Source: DTU098 sp964498525 (GTDB lineage Bacteria > Bacillota > Desulfotomaculia > Desulfotomaculales > Pelotomaculaceae). From it: 64,000 nt of DNA. The notes under the pieces are model-generated. The model saw only the letters and a list, made by a program, of their open reading frames with translations, made no database searches and had not been told where the DNA came from. Positions 53,103 to 61,398 of this stretch are shown here, in pieces. Within the stretch, counting starts at the first letter, position 1. Every line of letters starts with the position of its first letter. Location of the stretch: assembly GCA_964498525.1 (NCBI GenBank), contig CAZCGU010000008.1, positions 1-64,000 of the forward strand, written 5' to 3'. Made by a program: the position numbers and the translations under genes.

Positions 53103-53408
53103 ATGGGGAAGGATATTATCAATAAAATGAAAATTACGGAGGTCTTAATCCTGATTAATTTATCAGATCTCTCCAAAACCCTGATGGCTTTTCATTCGGA
53201 TTTAAACAGGATCCAGACCATAGCCGGGACCCTTTCTCAAATGGACCGGCAGCACTACAATACTCTGACCAGGTATAATGATGAAAGATTGGCGGGGATT
53301 GCTGTGGCAGAGCAGAACAGTTCCAGACAGCTGGGTGAAATTAAACAGCTTTGTTTGGCAATGGCCCAAAAAATTGACGATATCCAGCAGACCATGGGTG
53401 GAAAATAG
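53103..53408 (+). CDS. small coiled-coil hypothetical protein
   Basis: This frame of up to 101 residues is mostly helical with polar heptads (LNRIQTIAGTLSQMDRQHYNTL, EQNSSRQLGEIKQLCLAMAQKI). The ATG at 53103 has no ribosome-binding site. A good one (ACGGAGGT, 53135-53142) sits inside the frame and points to a non-AUG start at CTG 53151 or ATT 53154, giving about 85 residues. It ends 13 bases before the GltB-like gene, so the two are probably co-expressed. Function unknown. Confidence 0.5.
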   Translation: MGKDIINKMKITEVLILINLSDLSKTLMAFHSDLNRIQTIAGTLSQMDRQHYNTLTRYNDERLAGIAVAEQNSSRQLGEIKQLCLAMAQKIDDIQQTMGGK

Positions 53409-53421
53409 GGGAGGGAGATCC

Positions 53422-54834
53422 TTGAGAATACTATCCCGGTTCCTGAGGGGTGCGGTAAATAAGATAGCTGATGAAGCAGTCCGGACAACGGTAAAGGATA
53501 AGTACACGGAGAATCTATTCGAAATGATCCCGTCGACAAAAAAAGTGGATCCCATCAACCTGGCTGAAATCGTCATGCGGGCCGCCCGGGGCACCCCGGT
53601 CCCGCGCCCCCTGGGCAGCCACCTGCACCTTTCTCCCTGGGAAAAGCTGTTGTTTAACCCCGTTCACCTTTTCCGTTTCCCTACCCCCGAAGATGTGGGC
53701 ATCAACACTTCGGTTAAAATCGGCCCGAAAGCCAAGAAGCCGCTCAGCATCACCATTCCTTTGCTTATCGCAGGTATGTCCTTCGGGGGGGCCTTAAGTA
53801 AAAACACCAAGATAGCCCTGGCCAAAGCAGCAACAATGGCCGGTACGGCCACTAATACCGGTGAGGCCGGCTTAATGGAAGAAGAACGAAAGGCCGCCCG
53901 GCTTTTAATCGGCCAGTACAACCGGGGTGGCTGGCTGAACGACCCGGAAAAATACACCCGCCTGGATGCCATTGAAATCCAGCTGGGCCAGGGAGCCCAG
54001 GGTTCTACACCCCAGCGCACGGCGGCAAAGAATATCGGCGGTGAATACGAGGAAGTGCTGGGGCTGGCGGGGGGACAAGATGCAATCATCCACTCGCGCC
54101 TGCCGGATGTCAACACCCGGGAAGACTTTAGCCGCCTGGTGGGCAGGTTGAAGGCGGAAACCGGCGTCCCTGTGGGCCTTAAAATTGCGGCAACCCACTA
54201 TCTGGAAGAGGAAATGCAGATTGCCCTGGACGCGCAGTGCGACTTTATAACCCTGGACGGGGCCGAGGGAGGTACCCACGGCGGTCCTCCCATCCTGCAG
54301 GACGACGTGGGCCTGCCGTCCCTATTTGCGATCAGCAGGGCGGCCCAGTTTTTAACCAAAAAGGGCGTCAACGGGGATATCAGCCTGATTGCCACAGGTG
54401 GTCTGGTAACGCCGGGGCAGATGTTGAAAGCAATGGCCCTGGGGGCCAACGCGGTTTATATAGGCACAGCAGCGATCATGGCCCTGATCGGGGACCAGAT
54501 TACCAAAAGCCTGCCTTTCGAGCCACCTACGGATCTGGCGGTTTATACCGGCAAGATGAAGGACCGGCTGGACGTGGACAAATCGGCCCGGAATTTGTTT
54601 TATTTTTTAAATGCCTGCGTCCGGGAAATGGAACTGGTGGCCATAACGACAGGCAAAGTAGCCCTTGGCGATCTCAACAGGGACGACCTGGTTGCCCTGG
54701 ATCCGTTTTTGGCCCGGGCCCTTAAAATCGACCTCGGTTATGTCGCACCTGAAAGCCAGGCAGCTTTTTTCAGTGAATCCCGGACATCCTGCGGCGCATT
54801 TCAAGCCGGTTCCAGGAAACCGCGAACCATTTAA
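53422..54834 (+). CDS. FMN-binding glutamate-synthase-domain protein (GltB-like, stand-alone)
   Basis: TTG 53422 follows GGGGAGGGAG. The 470-residue protein has the GOGAT FMN/TIM-barrel domain: PLLIAGMSFGGALSKNTKIALAKAA, LGQGAQGSTPQRTAAKN, LDGAEGGTHGGPP and VYIGTAAIMALIG. The N-terminal glutaminase and the C-terminal beta-helix of full GltB are absent, and no Cys cluster motif is evident. It is not of the lactate-dehydrogenase-like MftD type. The actual reaction is unknown; the small coiled-coil protein upstream may be its partner. Confidence 0.85.
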   Translation: MRILSRFLRGAVNKIADEAVRTTVKDKYTENLFEMIPSTKKVDPINLAEIVMRAARGTPVPRPLGSHLHLSPWEKLLFNPVHLFRFPTPEDVGINTSVKIGPKAKKPLSITIPLLIAGMSFGGALSKNTKIALAKAATMAGTATNTGEAGLMEEERKAARLLIGQYNRGGWLNDPEKYTRLDAIEIQLGQGAQGSTPQRTAAKNIGGEYEEVLGLAGGQDAIIHSRLPDVNTREDFSRLVGRLKAETGVPVGLKIAATHYLEEEMQIALDAQCDFITLDGAEGGTHGGPPILQDDVGLPSLFAISRAAQFLTKKGVNGDISLIATGGLVTPGQMLKAMALGANAVYIGTAAIMALIGDQITKSLPFEPPTDLAVYTGKMKDRLDVDKSARNLFYFLNACVREMELVAITTGKVALGDLNRDDLVALDPFLARALKIDLGYVAPESQAAFFSESRTSCGAFQAGSRKPRTI

Positions 54835-54923
54835 ATCTTTCTTAAAACCCTTTTTTCACTTTAATTTACAGAAGGACTTTTTGAAAATAAAAAGAATAAT
54901 TTTTACTGAAAGGGGGACGCCAA

Positions 54924-55466
54924 ATGAAAGTTCGCATAATTGGATTGGCCTTAATAATAGTGATGCTGGCGGTGGTTGGTTGCGGCGCCGGGAACGGACA
55001 AAAAAAGGTTGATCCGGGGGAAGATACGTCAGTCAGTCAGAATCAAACGGCCGTTGTTCCCGTTGATCCTGATCTTGTTACGGCGGGGAATTTTACTTCC
55101 AATCTAAAGGATTGGACCATCCGCCTGGAAGCCATTGGGCAGAAAACCAGCGCTGCCCACAGTAAATGGCTGAGCGGCAATCTTGGCACAGAGGACTACC
55201 TGACGGAGCTGCAGGACCTGCAAAAGGAAATAAAAGCCCTGAGTTTGGAAACGGATTATAAAAAATACGAACTCAGTGAAGGGGAAAAAGAAAGCCTGGC
55301 TTTTGAGCAGATTACCAGGGGATACAACAAGTGCAGTAAAGATCTCAATGATTTTTTACACAGTATCCATCTTTCGGATGAACAGATTAAAGAAAAATAT
55401 AGTGTGTTAATCGAAGAAGCATACAAAAGCAATCTGAGTGAACTAAAAAGCAATTTGAAAATTTAA
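54924..55466 (+). CDS. lipoprotein, unknown function
   Basis: The 180-residue protein has a signal ending in a lipobox (LAVVGC, Cys 20), then a Gln/Asp/Ser-rich stretch and an all-helical domain of about 110 residues. No family recognised. GAAAGGGGG precedes the ATG and a strong terminator follows. Confidence 0.7.
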   Translation: MKVRIIGLALIIVMLAVVGCGAGNGQKKVDPGEDTSVSQNQTAVVPVDPDLVTAGNFTSNLKDWTIRLEAIGQKTSAAHSKWLSGNLGTEDYLTELQDLQKEIKALSLETDYKKYELSEGEKESLAFEQITRGYNKCSKDLNDFLHSIHLSDEQIKEKYSVLIEEAYKSNLSELKSNLKI

Positions 55467-55474
55467 CGTTTAAC

Positions 55475-55499
55475 GCCCCCCGAACAGAGGGGGTTTTTT
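55475..55499 (+). terminator. intrinsic terminator after lipoprotein gene
   Basis: A CCCCC/GGGGG stem with a short loop is followed by TTTTTT. Confidence 0.8.
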
Positions 55500-55666
55500 G
55501 TCCCTGTTTTTTGCCCTCTGTCTTAATATTGGAGCTATTTTCTTAACACAATCCTGACATCTCGCCGGCGTTACCTTGACAACAGGCGGAAGAAAGGTCG
55601 CAGGGTGAAGGTCAGCGCTATTATCGGGGCCGGGAAACCGGGACCCCGGATAAACGGCGCAGCAAG

Positions 55667-56407
55667 TTAACGTACAATTGGGGAGGCATCCCGATCGAAG
55701 GGGTTTGTCCTCAGGGCAAAGGAGAAGAGATAGGGATAGTTTTTCTTCAGGTACCGCATATAAGCCAGCCATTGTAAAGCCAGATGGCTGTACGCCCTGT
55801 TGATGTCATCCCGCAGGTGCTCAATGTCGGCTACGGGCAGGTTTTTAAAGTCCTGCCTGTGTTCCAGTTCTTCCACCAGGTGGAAGACGGCCTGAAGCAG
55901 GGCGGTAAAGGACTCGTGCTCCAGTAAAACGGGGTTCTCTAAAAGCCTCAGGAGAAAATCTCTTTTTAGCTCCAGCCGGCGCTTAAGTTCTACCATTAGA
56001 ACTTCATGGGCCTGAACCCGGTACGGGTGGTTTTTCAGCGGTGCGTGTCTGGCTGAAAAGTCTTCGTCGGACCAGTCATCGTTTACCAGAAGACTGTCCC
56101 TGAGCCGGTAAATTTCCGGGTCATGGCTGGAAAAGCAGGTTAACAATGAAGTACCCACCTCGCTGAAAAACGTTCCTATAACCATATTGAGTTTCACCAT
56201 CCTGTCCCGTTTGGCCCTGACGCTGAGCAGTTTGTTTAGGATCAAGGTCACCAGAAGGACATTTAAGGGAAGAAAACCCAGGGCATTGAAAATGTAGTTG
56301 TAGGTGCTTCTTGAATCTCCAAGGATTATGTATTTGATCAGGTAGACCAGTACCGAAAAGGCGACAAGGCATATTCCCAGCTTTATTTCCCAATTCAATT
56401 TTTTCAT
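55667..56407 (-). CDS. membrane protein with two N-terminal segments, unknown
   Basis: The 246-residue protein has two hydrophobic segments (about residues 9-30 and 38-60) followed by a cytoplasmic helical domain rich in Glu, Arg and Leu, with HPYRVQAHEVLMVELKRRLELKRDFLLRLL and AYSHLALQWLAYMRYLKKNYPYLFSFA. ATG follows AAGGAGCGGG. No family recognised. Confidence 0.6.
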   Translation of the reverse strand: MKKLNWEIKLGICLVAFSVLVYLIKYIILGDSRSTYNYIFNALGFLPLNVLLVTLILNKLLSVRAKRDRMVKLNMVIGTFFSEVGTSLLTCFSSHDPEIYRLRDSLLVNDDWSDEDFSARHAPLKNHPYRVQAHEVLMVELKRRLELKRDFLLRLLENPVLLEHESFTALLQAVFHLVEELEHRQDFKNLPVADIEHLRDDINRAYSHLALQWLAYMRYLKKNYPYLFSFALRTNPFDRDASPIVR

Positions 56408-56771
56408 TTTTCCCGCTCCTTTCCGTTGACATCTTTAATTCTAGATGCCCGGTGAAAAGCCTACCTGGCCAGCAAATAAATCGAAATGCCGGTGTTCTTA
56501 CCAGGTTATGGGGGCGCTCCTTTCGGGTCCCGTTTCGGTTGAAAGCCGGCAAGGGAAGGGAAAGGAATTTTTCCCTGGACACCCCGGAAAACGTACTCGG
56601 GATTTCTTTTATGAATGGAATAATCATGTTAGCGGGTAAATACTGCAAGTAATTACCGCCATCCCAGGATGATCTAACCAAAGTAAGACCGGGTTAGTTC
56701 TGTCCACCTGATTTCCCGGACGGGCAGGTTATCCGCCTTAGCCGCCGGCGACCCTGGCTAAAAGTTACAGG
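56408..56771. other. intergenic stretch without recognised gene
   Basis: Short ATG frames at 56445-56652 overlap each other in different frames and lack ribosome-binding sites. No gene, repeat or RNA could be supported. Confidence 0.4.
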
Positions 56772-56811
56772 AAATCCTGCAAAGTCGACCTTTTTGTGCA
56801 GGATTTTTTTT
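56772..56811 (+). terminator. intrinsic terminator ahead of the nuclease gene
   Basis: A 10-bp stem AAATCCTGCA/TGCAGGATTT with a 15-nt loop is followed by a T run. Its location suggests either termination of an upstream transcript or attenuation of the following gene. Confidence 0.65.
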
Positions 56812-56865
56812 ATTTATGCTTAATCATCTTACCGGATAGCGTTTTTGTAAAGAGGGTGAAAAAAC

Positions 56866-57702
56866 TTGACTGGCTGCCCCACTTTTTTTCTGGCCGGGAA
56901 TATTGCCAAACAAAAATGGTGCCATTTTGAAGCTATTATTCGCTGCAGGGAAAACGAGGATATTGCCCGCCGCAATGTGGAAAAAATTAAGGAGCGCGGT
57001 AATGGGTGTAATTATTATAATCTCCCGGTGGTCGAACCTTCGGTCTGGGTAATTCCCAATCTAAAATCCTTTCTGCCCATTAATAAGCCCGGACCCCTAA
57101 CTCCGCCCGGGGAATCCTTTGAAAAAATACTTGACCCGGAAACCGGTGAAGCGGTTTTTTACGTCAGGCTGGCTCCCGCCAAGTTTGAGAAGCATTTTGG
57201 TCAATTTAAAGGACCGGTAAAAATCACTTGCGCCCAGTGGCGTTTATTGTGCGGCAGGGGCAATAGCCTGGCCCAGCATGATGCGGGCGATATGGAATAT
57301 ATGGAGTTTGCAGAAAAGTATCCCACCATTATGACCTTTTGGGAGTGGGAAAACCGTTACATCGTCGGTTTTCCGGACGGGCTTACTGATGAGTTTGTTT
57401 ATGAGTTCAAGTCGGTCAACAGCTATTACCTGCTGCAATATCTAAAACCCCTGGCCCTGGCCCAGGCCGGGTTATACGCCTACTTTCTGGACCGGCCAAA
57501 AATAAGGGTGCAGATCAGGGTTAAGCAGGCCAATAAAATTGAGACTTACGAGCAAAGAAGCAATCCGGACAGTGCCCTGGATTTACTTAAAACCATGTTA
57601 GCGCTCCTGGAAGACAGGATTAAGCCCCAGCCCCAGGGGATGGCCTGGAAATGCAAAAGTTGCAGTTTCAGGACGCTGTGTCTCCACCTGAGCCCCGCCT
57701 GA
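56866..57702 (+). CDS. stand-alone Cas4/RecB-like PD-(D/E)XK nuclease with Fe-S cysteines
   Basis: This is a 278-residue protein. A Cys near the N-terminus (residue 4), GFPDGLTDEFVYEFKS (about 168-182, giving the D and E-x-K-type pair) and QAGLYAYF (about 199-206, the QxxxY motif) are in place. The C-terminal CKSCSFRTLC is a C-x2-C-x5-C. One N-terminal plus three C-terminal Cys around a RecB-type core is the Cas4/AddB-like [4Fe-4S] arrangement. No cas1, cas2 or effector genes lie near. A degenerate CRISPR-like repeat pair is 1 kb away. TTG 56866 follows AGAGGGTGAAAAAAC. Confidence 0.7.
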   Translation: MTGCPTFFLAGNIAKQKWCHFEAIIRCRENEDIARRNVEKIKERGNGCNYYNLPVVEPSVWVIPNLKSFLPINKPGPLTPPGESFEKILDPETGEAVFYVRLAPAKFEKHFGQFKGPVKITCAQWRLLCGRGNSLAQHDAGDMEYMEFAEKYPTIMTFWEWENRYIVGFPDGLTDEFVYEFKSVNSYYLLQYLKPLALAQAGLYAYFLDRPKIRVQIRVKQANKIETYEQRSNPDSALDLLKTMLALLEDRIKPQPQGMAWKCKSCSFRTLCLHLSPA

Positions 57703-58145
57703 TCGGGGGCTTTACCCCGGTCAGGTATTAAAAGCGGCAGGCCGGAGGCGCTGCCTAATCCGGCAGATGAATGCAGCTTTACTGTGGACCACTGCAGGGG
57801 CTTCCATTCTGTAATTAAATCCAGGAAGGGGCGTGCCTGTGAATAATCTGCCGCTTCAACGGGCAACGCCCCTTTCGCCCCACAGGACAAGGCCGGGGGA
57901 CAAAAGGGGCGAAGCTCCAGAACGCGGTGTTCCTCAGGGCGGCTTAGATCAGTTATGTCCATACCATTTGTGAAACGCTGTTGACGATTAAGCCGCCGGT
58001 AAAATATCTTGAAATCTCTTATAGGAAAATATTAACTTACCCGGTTGCCTGAAATAGATAACGATCCGGAAAAAGATTCCGGCGATCTTTTGCCGGCTTA
58101 AACATTTAATGCTCCCAAACCATACTGCTGAATTGTTTTGCGGGC
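57703..58145. other. intergenic stretch, no supported gene
   Basis: A minus-strand open frame reaching from 57962 into the nuclease gene exists but shows no family features and no clear ribosome-binding site. Nothing else is recognisable. Confidence 0.4.
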
Positions 58146-58484
58146 CTAGCCGAGGGCGCTTTCGAACACAAATTCAACAACCCCACCCAGTTTGTCGCCG
58201 TCGAAAAATGGAACACTCACTATGGTTGCCTTGCCGCCCGGTATGTCCATTACATAATAATGTAAGCCGGTCTTTTTATCGGCAAAATCCTGGTAAAGCT
58301 GTTTGAGCTTCACAATGGTTTCCGGCTTATGGCATTCCGACATATTCCGCCCCACAAGGTTGTCGGCACCCAAAAGCGCTTTAAAGACAACCGACCCTCT
58401 GTTGTTGGCGTAAATAATATTCATGTCTGCATCCGAGACCACCATCGCTACCTGAAGACCGTCAGTTACTGTTTTTAGATCCAT
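58146..58484 (-). CDS. single PAS-domain protein
   Basis: The 112-residue protein is one PAS domain: LQVAMVVSDADMNIIYANNRG, then LVGRNMSECHKPETIVKL, and closing strands LHYYVMDIPGGKATIVSVPFFDG. There is no output domain. It could be a small-ligand or redox sensor acting in trans, or part of a split chemoreceptor. ATG lies seven bases after GAGGGGG. Confidence 0.78.
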   Translation of the reverse strand: MDLKTVTDGLQVAMVVSDADMNIIYANNRGSVVFKALLGADNLVGRNMSECHKPETIVKLKQLYQDFADKKTGLHYYVMDIPGGKATIVSVPFFDGDKLGGVVEFVFESALG

Positions 58485-58974
58485 GTGTTAACCCCCTCAA
58501 GATAAATCTTGCCTTAATCAATATGCAAGATTTGTACCCGGGCCATTAAGCCGGATATATCTTGAGAAATCCAAAAATTCCTACTATTATTCATGTGTGA
58601 ATTCAATTAGGCGCATTGATTATGTTCGATTATGCAACATAAGTGCTGAGGTGTTCCAAAAGGTGATAAATTTTTCTGCTGTGCTGCTTATGAGCGTAAC
58701 GGCAAGGGTTATCCCGCGCAGGCGCAGCAAACGATTGCACAAAACCGCAGTAAGCGTTATAGACGCCGGTTATCCCGCGCAGGCACAGTAAACGAAGGGA
58801 GGCGTGTTTCACAAGCAAGATTAACCTTTACTTTAAAATAATGGACTGATATAATTTTTTTAGCTGCTTTTGCCTGGCGTGCTATTCAACTAAACTTTTA
58901 TTTAAAACACAAGGAAAATGGGAAGATTGAATTTCTATCGGGGCTTCATTATTAATATAACAGGAAGTGATTTA
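58485..58974. other. AT-rich intergenic stretch containing the CRISPR-like repeat pair
   Basis: Apart from the two repeats listed separately, nothing coding is recognised. The AT-rich stretch 58840-58930 probably holds the promoter of the following interrupted gene. Confidence 0.4.
58707..58795 (+). repeat. two 28-bp direct repeats with a 33-bp spacer, CRISPR-like remnant
   Basis: GGTTATCCCGCGCAGGC plus 11 more bases (58707-58734) recurs at 58768-58795 with two mismatches. The repeat/spacer lengths (28/33) and the GGTT-ATCCC-GCGCAGGC wording resemble type I-E repeats (GGTTTATCCCCGCGC...GGGGAAC), but the hairpin arms are broken. Only two copies exist and no cas operon is present. A decayed array is one reading; a coincidental duplication is the other. 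Confidence 0.4.
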
Positions 58975-59799
58975 ATGGTGGATTATGCAAGGTTTTTTAA
59001 ATGGGCCAAAATGTTACTTGCCCTGGTGGTGTTTGTTGCTGCAGTTACCATGGGAAACTCGAACCGGGCTTATGGCTGAGGTGAATCAACGAGACCGTCG
59101 GTCGAAACAAATGAAACCAGCATTACTGATAATACTGCGGTATTAAACGGCTATATCTCAAACTGCGGCGGGGAAATAGTGGAATACGGGTTTTTGTGGG
59201 GCAAAGACAGAAACAAACTGAATATGCTTGTTGTGGGAACTGAGGGTTCTCCCGCCCGGTATGAAGCTGAGTTGAAAGACTTGACCGCCGGCAAGTATTA
59301 TTACAGGGCCAGCGCAACCAACGAGGGTGGTACAGGCTACGGTAAAATAAAAGAGTTTAGCATAAAAGAAAATTCTTCTGAATCAGACGCAGATCCAAGT
59401 ACGGATCCGGATAATGATGGCGCCGGTCCCGGTACAGTTCCCGACCCCGGCGACGGGACCATCCGGGTTGCCTTAAACGGCTGGACGATGTCCTTCGATG
59501 TGCCCCCAATTATTGAAAACGACCGGACCCTGGTCCCTCTAAGGGTAATTTTTGAAGCCCTGGGGGCCGGTGTGGAATGGGACGAAGCGACCCAAACTGT
59601 TAAGGCGGAAAGACACGGAACAGTAATTGCACTAGTTATCGGCGGCAAGGCTTATATCAACGATCAGCCGGTGGAACTGGATGTGCCGGCAAAGATTGTG
59701 AACGGCAGGACCCTGATCCCCTTGCGGTTTGTATCGGAGGCGATGGGGTGCAAAGTGGATTGGGACGGGGCTGCCCGGACCGTAAATATTACCGGTTAA
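58975..59799 (+). pseudogene. secreted stalk-domain (Cu-amine-oxidase-N-like) protein interrupted by in-frame TGA
   Basis: ATG 58975 follows AGGAAG and encodes a clear signal peptide (MLLALVVFVAAVTMGNSNRAYG). A TGA at 59077-59079 then stops it. The same frame continues without further stops as a fibronectin-like domain (AVLNGYISNCGGEIVEYGF), an Asp/Pro-rich linker and two stalk repeats (TLVPLRVIFEALGAGVEWD, TLIPLRFVSEAMGCKVDWD). The stop falls where the mature protein should begin. It is either a nonsense mutation, a sequencing error or readthrough. Starting at GTG 59179 instead would lose the export signal. Confidence 0.75.
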
Positions 59800-59835
59800 T
59801 ACGGTTATAGCTGTTTAATACCGTTCTGACATTTT

Positions 59836-59863
59836 ACGGGGTTGTGGATAACAGCCCCGTTTT
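59836..59863 (+). terminator. terminator hairpin after stalk-domain gene
   Basis: ACGGGG pairs with CCCCGT across a 13-nt loop, with TTT after it. The rest of 59864-60265 shows only low-quality open frames and no recognised gene. Confidence 0.55.
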
Positions 59864-60265
59864 AAGGTTTATTGAGCATTATTGTCCGTAGGCGCCTTTG
59901 GCAGCGGCGAGTTCGCTCCTTTCCGGTTCCCAACCTTTTTCCCCAAAGAAAATTCGTTTCCGGCATCCTTTTTTTGTTTTCCGGCGTCTAAAGTAAGTAA
60001 AGGAAGCTCTTTTCCGTTCCCGGTGTTTTTATTTACTGCTTCCGGTTTGAAAGAAGGAGATAGGTGGCAAAGACCCGAAATTCATGGGGATGCGGGGATC
60101 TTGTCAACCGCTGCAGTGCCGCGTGCCGGGCATCAAGGACCGGGTCGGTTTATAATTGATTCCAAATAGTTGCCGGTGCTTGATTTTAACAGCAAATGGA
60201 AGCGGCTACGCGGGGACTGGATGTAAATCACGCTGCATTAAGGAGCAAAGGAGTGCATGTAAGAA

Positions 60266-61147
60266 TTGATTTTTGGAACAAAAGAAAATAGATACTGGGA
60301 CGCACGTAAAATCCTTGCTTTACTGGCCCTGGCCGCAGCCATTGCGGCCGCCCGGGGCGCAGGAAATTACCTTGCCTACGCAGGCGTATCCTATTATCTG
60401 GTCTGTATAGCAGCCATCCTCCTGAGATTTCGCTGGGCGGGCTGTTTGCTTTGGTTTGCCGTGGGAGTGCATGTTTTGTTAACCGGCTGGTCCTTTTGGG
60501 AGTGGCACAGCGAGCTGATCATACCCTGCCGTTATTGCTTGTGGGCGGCCGGCTTCGTGCTGCTGGCGGCAACTGCCTTTTACCGTCTTCCCGCGGCAGT
60601 CCTGCCGGTGTTGCTAATGGTTGGCGCATCTGCAGCCTGGCCCTACGCCTTTGGGGAAAAAGCCCTGGAGAAATACTACTCCCCCGCCGGCAAAACAACA
60701 GTTCAGCCCGTATCCGCACCGGGAAATAATGAACCCGGTGAGAATGAGGAAACTTCGCTGTCCGGGGAAAGCCCGGGAGAGAATCTTCCCGCGGAACCAG
60801 GGAATGCAGCGGCTGAAAATCCGGCGCCTGCTAAAACATCCCCGGCCGTAAAGCCGGCCCCGACGGTTACCCCGCCGCCGCAGCCGGAGCCCGGAACGCC
60901 CGGGCAAAACGAAACTCCGGACCAGCCGGCAGGCGCCGGATCCCAACCAGCGCCGGAACAGACGAAGCAGGACAGCCCGCAGGAACCACCGGAGGATCAG
61001 CCTGACCCCGGGGTAGTGAAGCCCGGCGACCAGCCGCAAGTCGTCGAGCCGGGGGATAACGGCGGGGGCGAGCCCGAGGTAGAAGAGCCGCCGGAGGAAC
61101 CGGGGGATAATGGGGAGGATGAACCCAAGAAACCAACATCCGGGTGA
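60266..61147 (+). CDS. membrane protein with long Pro/Glu/Gly-rich tail
   Basis: The 293-residue protein has four or five hydrophobic segments in residues 15-135, then about 155 residues of low-complexity Pro/Glu/Gly/Asn sequence with recurring PGDN and EPPE motifs. The TTG at 60266 is preceded by GGAG, though at long spacing, so the start is uncertain. The tail is likely to span or bind the cell wall. The next gene encodes an SLH protein, so a role at the envelope is plausible. No family recognised. Confidence 0.6.
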   Translation: MIFGTKENRYWDARKILALLALAAAIAAARGAGNYLAYAGVSYYLVCIAAILLRFRWAGCLLWFAVGVHVLLTGWSFWEWHSELIIPCRYCLWAAGFVLLAATAFYRLPAAVLPVLLMVGASAAWPYAFGEKALEKYYSPAGKTTVQPVSAPGNNEPGENEETSLSGESPGENLPAEPGNAAAENPAPAKTSPAVKPAPTVTPPPQPEPGTPGQNETPDQPAGAGSQPAPEQTKQDSPQEPPEDQPDPGVVKPGDQPQVVEPGDNGGGEPEVEEPPEEPGDNGEDEPKKPTSG

Positions 61148-61164
61148 GGGAAACCATGCTAACA

Positions 61165-61185
61165 GTCACTTCCGTTGGAAGTGAC
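61165..61185 (+). terminator. perfect hairpin after the Pro-rich gene
   Basis: GTCACTTCC pairs with GGAAGTGAC around GTT. No T run follows, so termination is uncertain. Confidence 0.5.
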
Positions 61186-61227
61186 CCGACTTGAAATAAG
61201 GGTTTCCCAAAGAAGCAAGACTGACGA

Positions 61228-61345
61228 TCCGGCTTAACAGGCCGGTAATAGTGAGGATTATGACACGTATCTTCGGGCGGAGAGGTAGTTTGCAGGGGAA
61301 GTAATTATATAAAATTTTATGCTGTTGCATTCCGCCCTTTTGGGA
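61228..61345 (+). promoter_or_regulatory. structured leader with terminator-like element upstream of the SLH gene
   Basis: A CCGGC/GCCGG hairpin is followed by GGGCGGA (61275-61281), which can pair with TCCGCCC (61331-61337) before TTTT, about 55 bases ahead of the start codon. It does not match a riboswitch class I know. Confidence 0.35.
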
Positions 61346-61398
61346 TGCTTGCCGGAAGTAATCAGGTGTAAGTCCAGCGGATTGATGGTGATTTTAGA

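Noticed and set aside
53422..54834. GltB-like FMN protein as MftD
   Set aside because: MftD belongs to the lactate-dehydrogenase-like FMN family. This protein has the glutamate-synthase motifs GQGAQGSTPQ and LDGAEGGTHGGPP and lies outside the mft operon.
57546..57962. 138-codon minus-strand open frame downstream of the Cas4-like gene
   Set aside because: Half of it overlaps the nuclease gene antisense. It has no recognised family, no clear ribosome-binding site and uneven composition.
58707..58795. Calling a functional CRISPR array
   Set aside because: Only two imperfect repeats with broken hairpin arms are present and no cas1/cas2/effector genes lie in the window. It is reported only as a CRISPR-like repeat pair.
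59077..59079. TGA as a selenocysteine codon
   Set aside because: It lies just after a signal peptide in a structural surface protein, not at a redox site. No selenocysteine-insertion hairpin was recognised immediately downstream.
59882..60169. 95-codon plus-strand frame between the stalk-domain gene and the Pro-rich membrane protein
   Set aside because: It has Phe/Pro/Ser-rich composition from a low-complexity stretch, no ribosome-binding site and no family.
61148..61398. Cobalamin or class I/II c-di-GMP riboswitch before the SLH gene
   Set aside because: None of the diagnostic core sequences of those classes could be found. Only generic hairpins are present.
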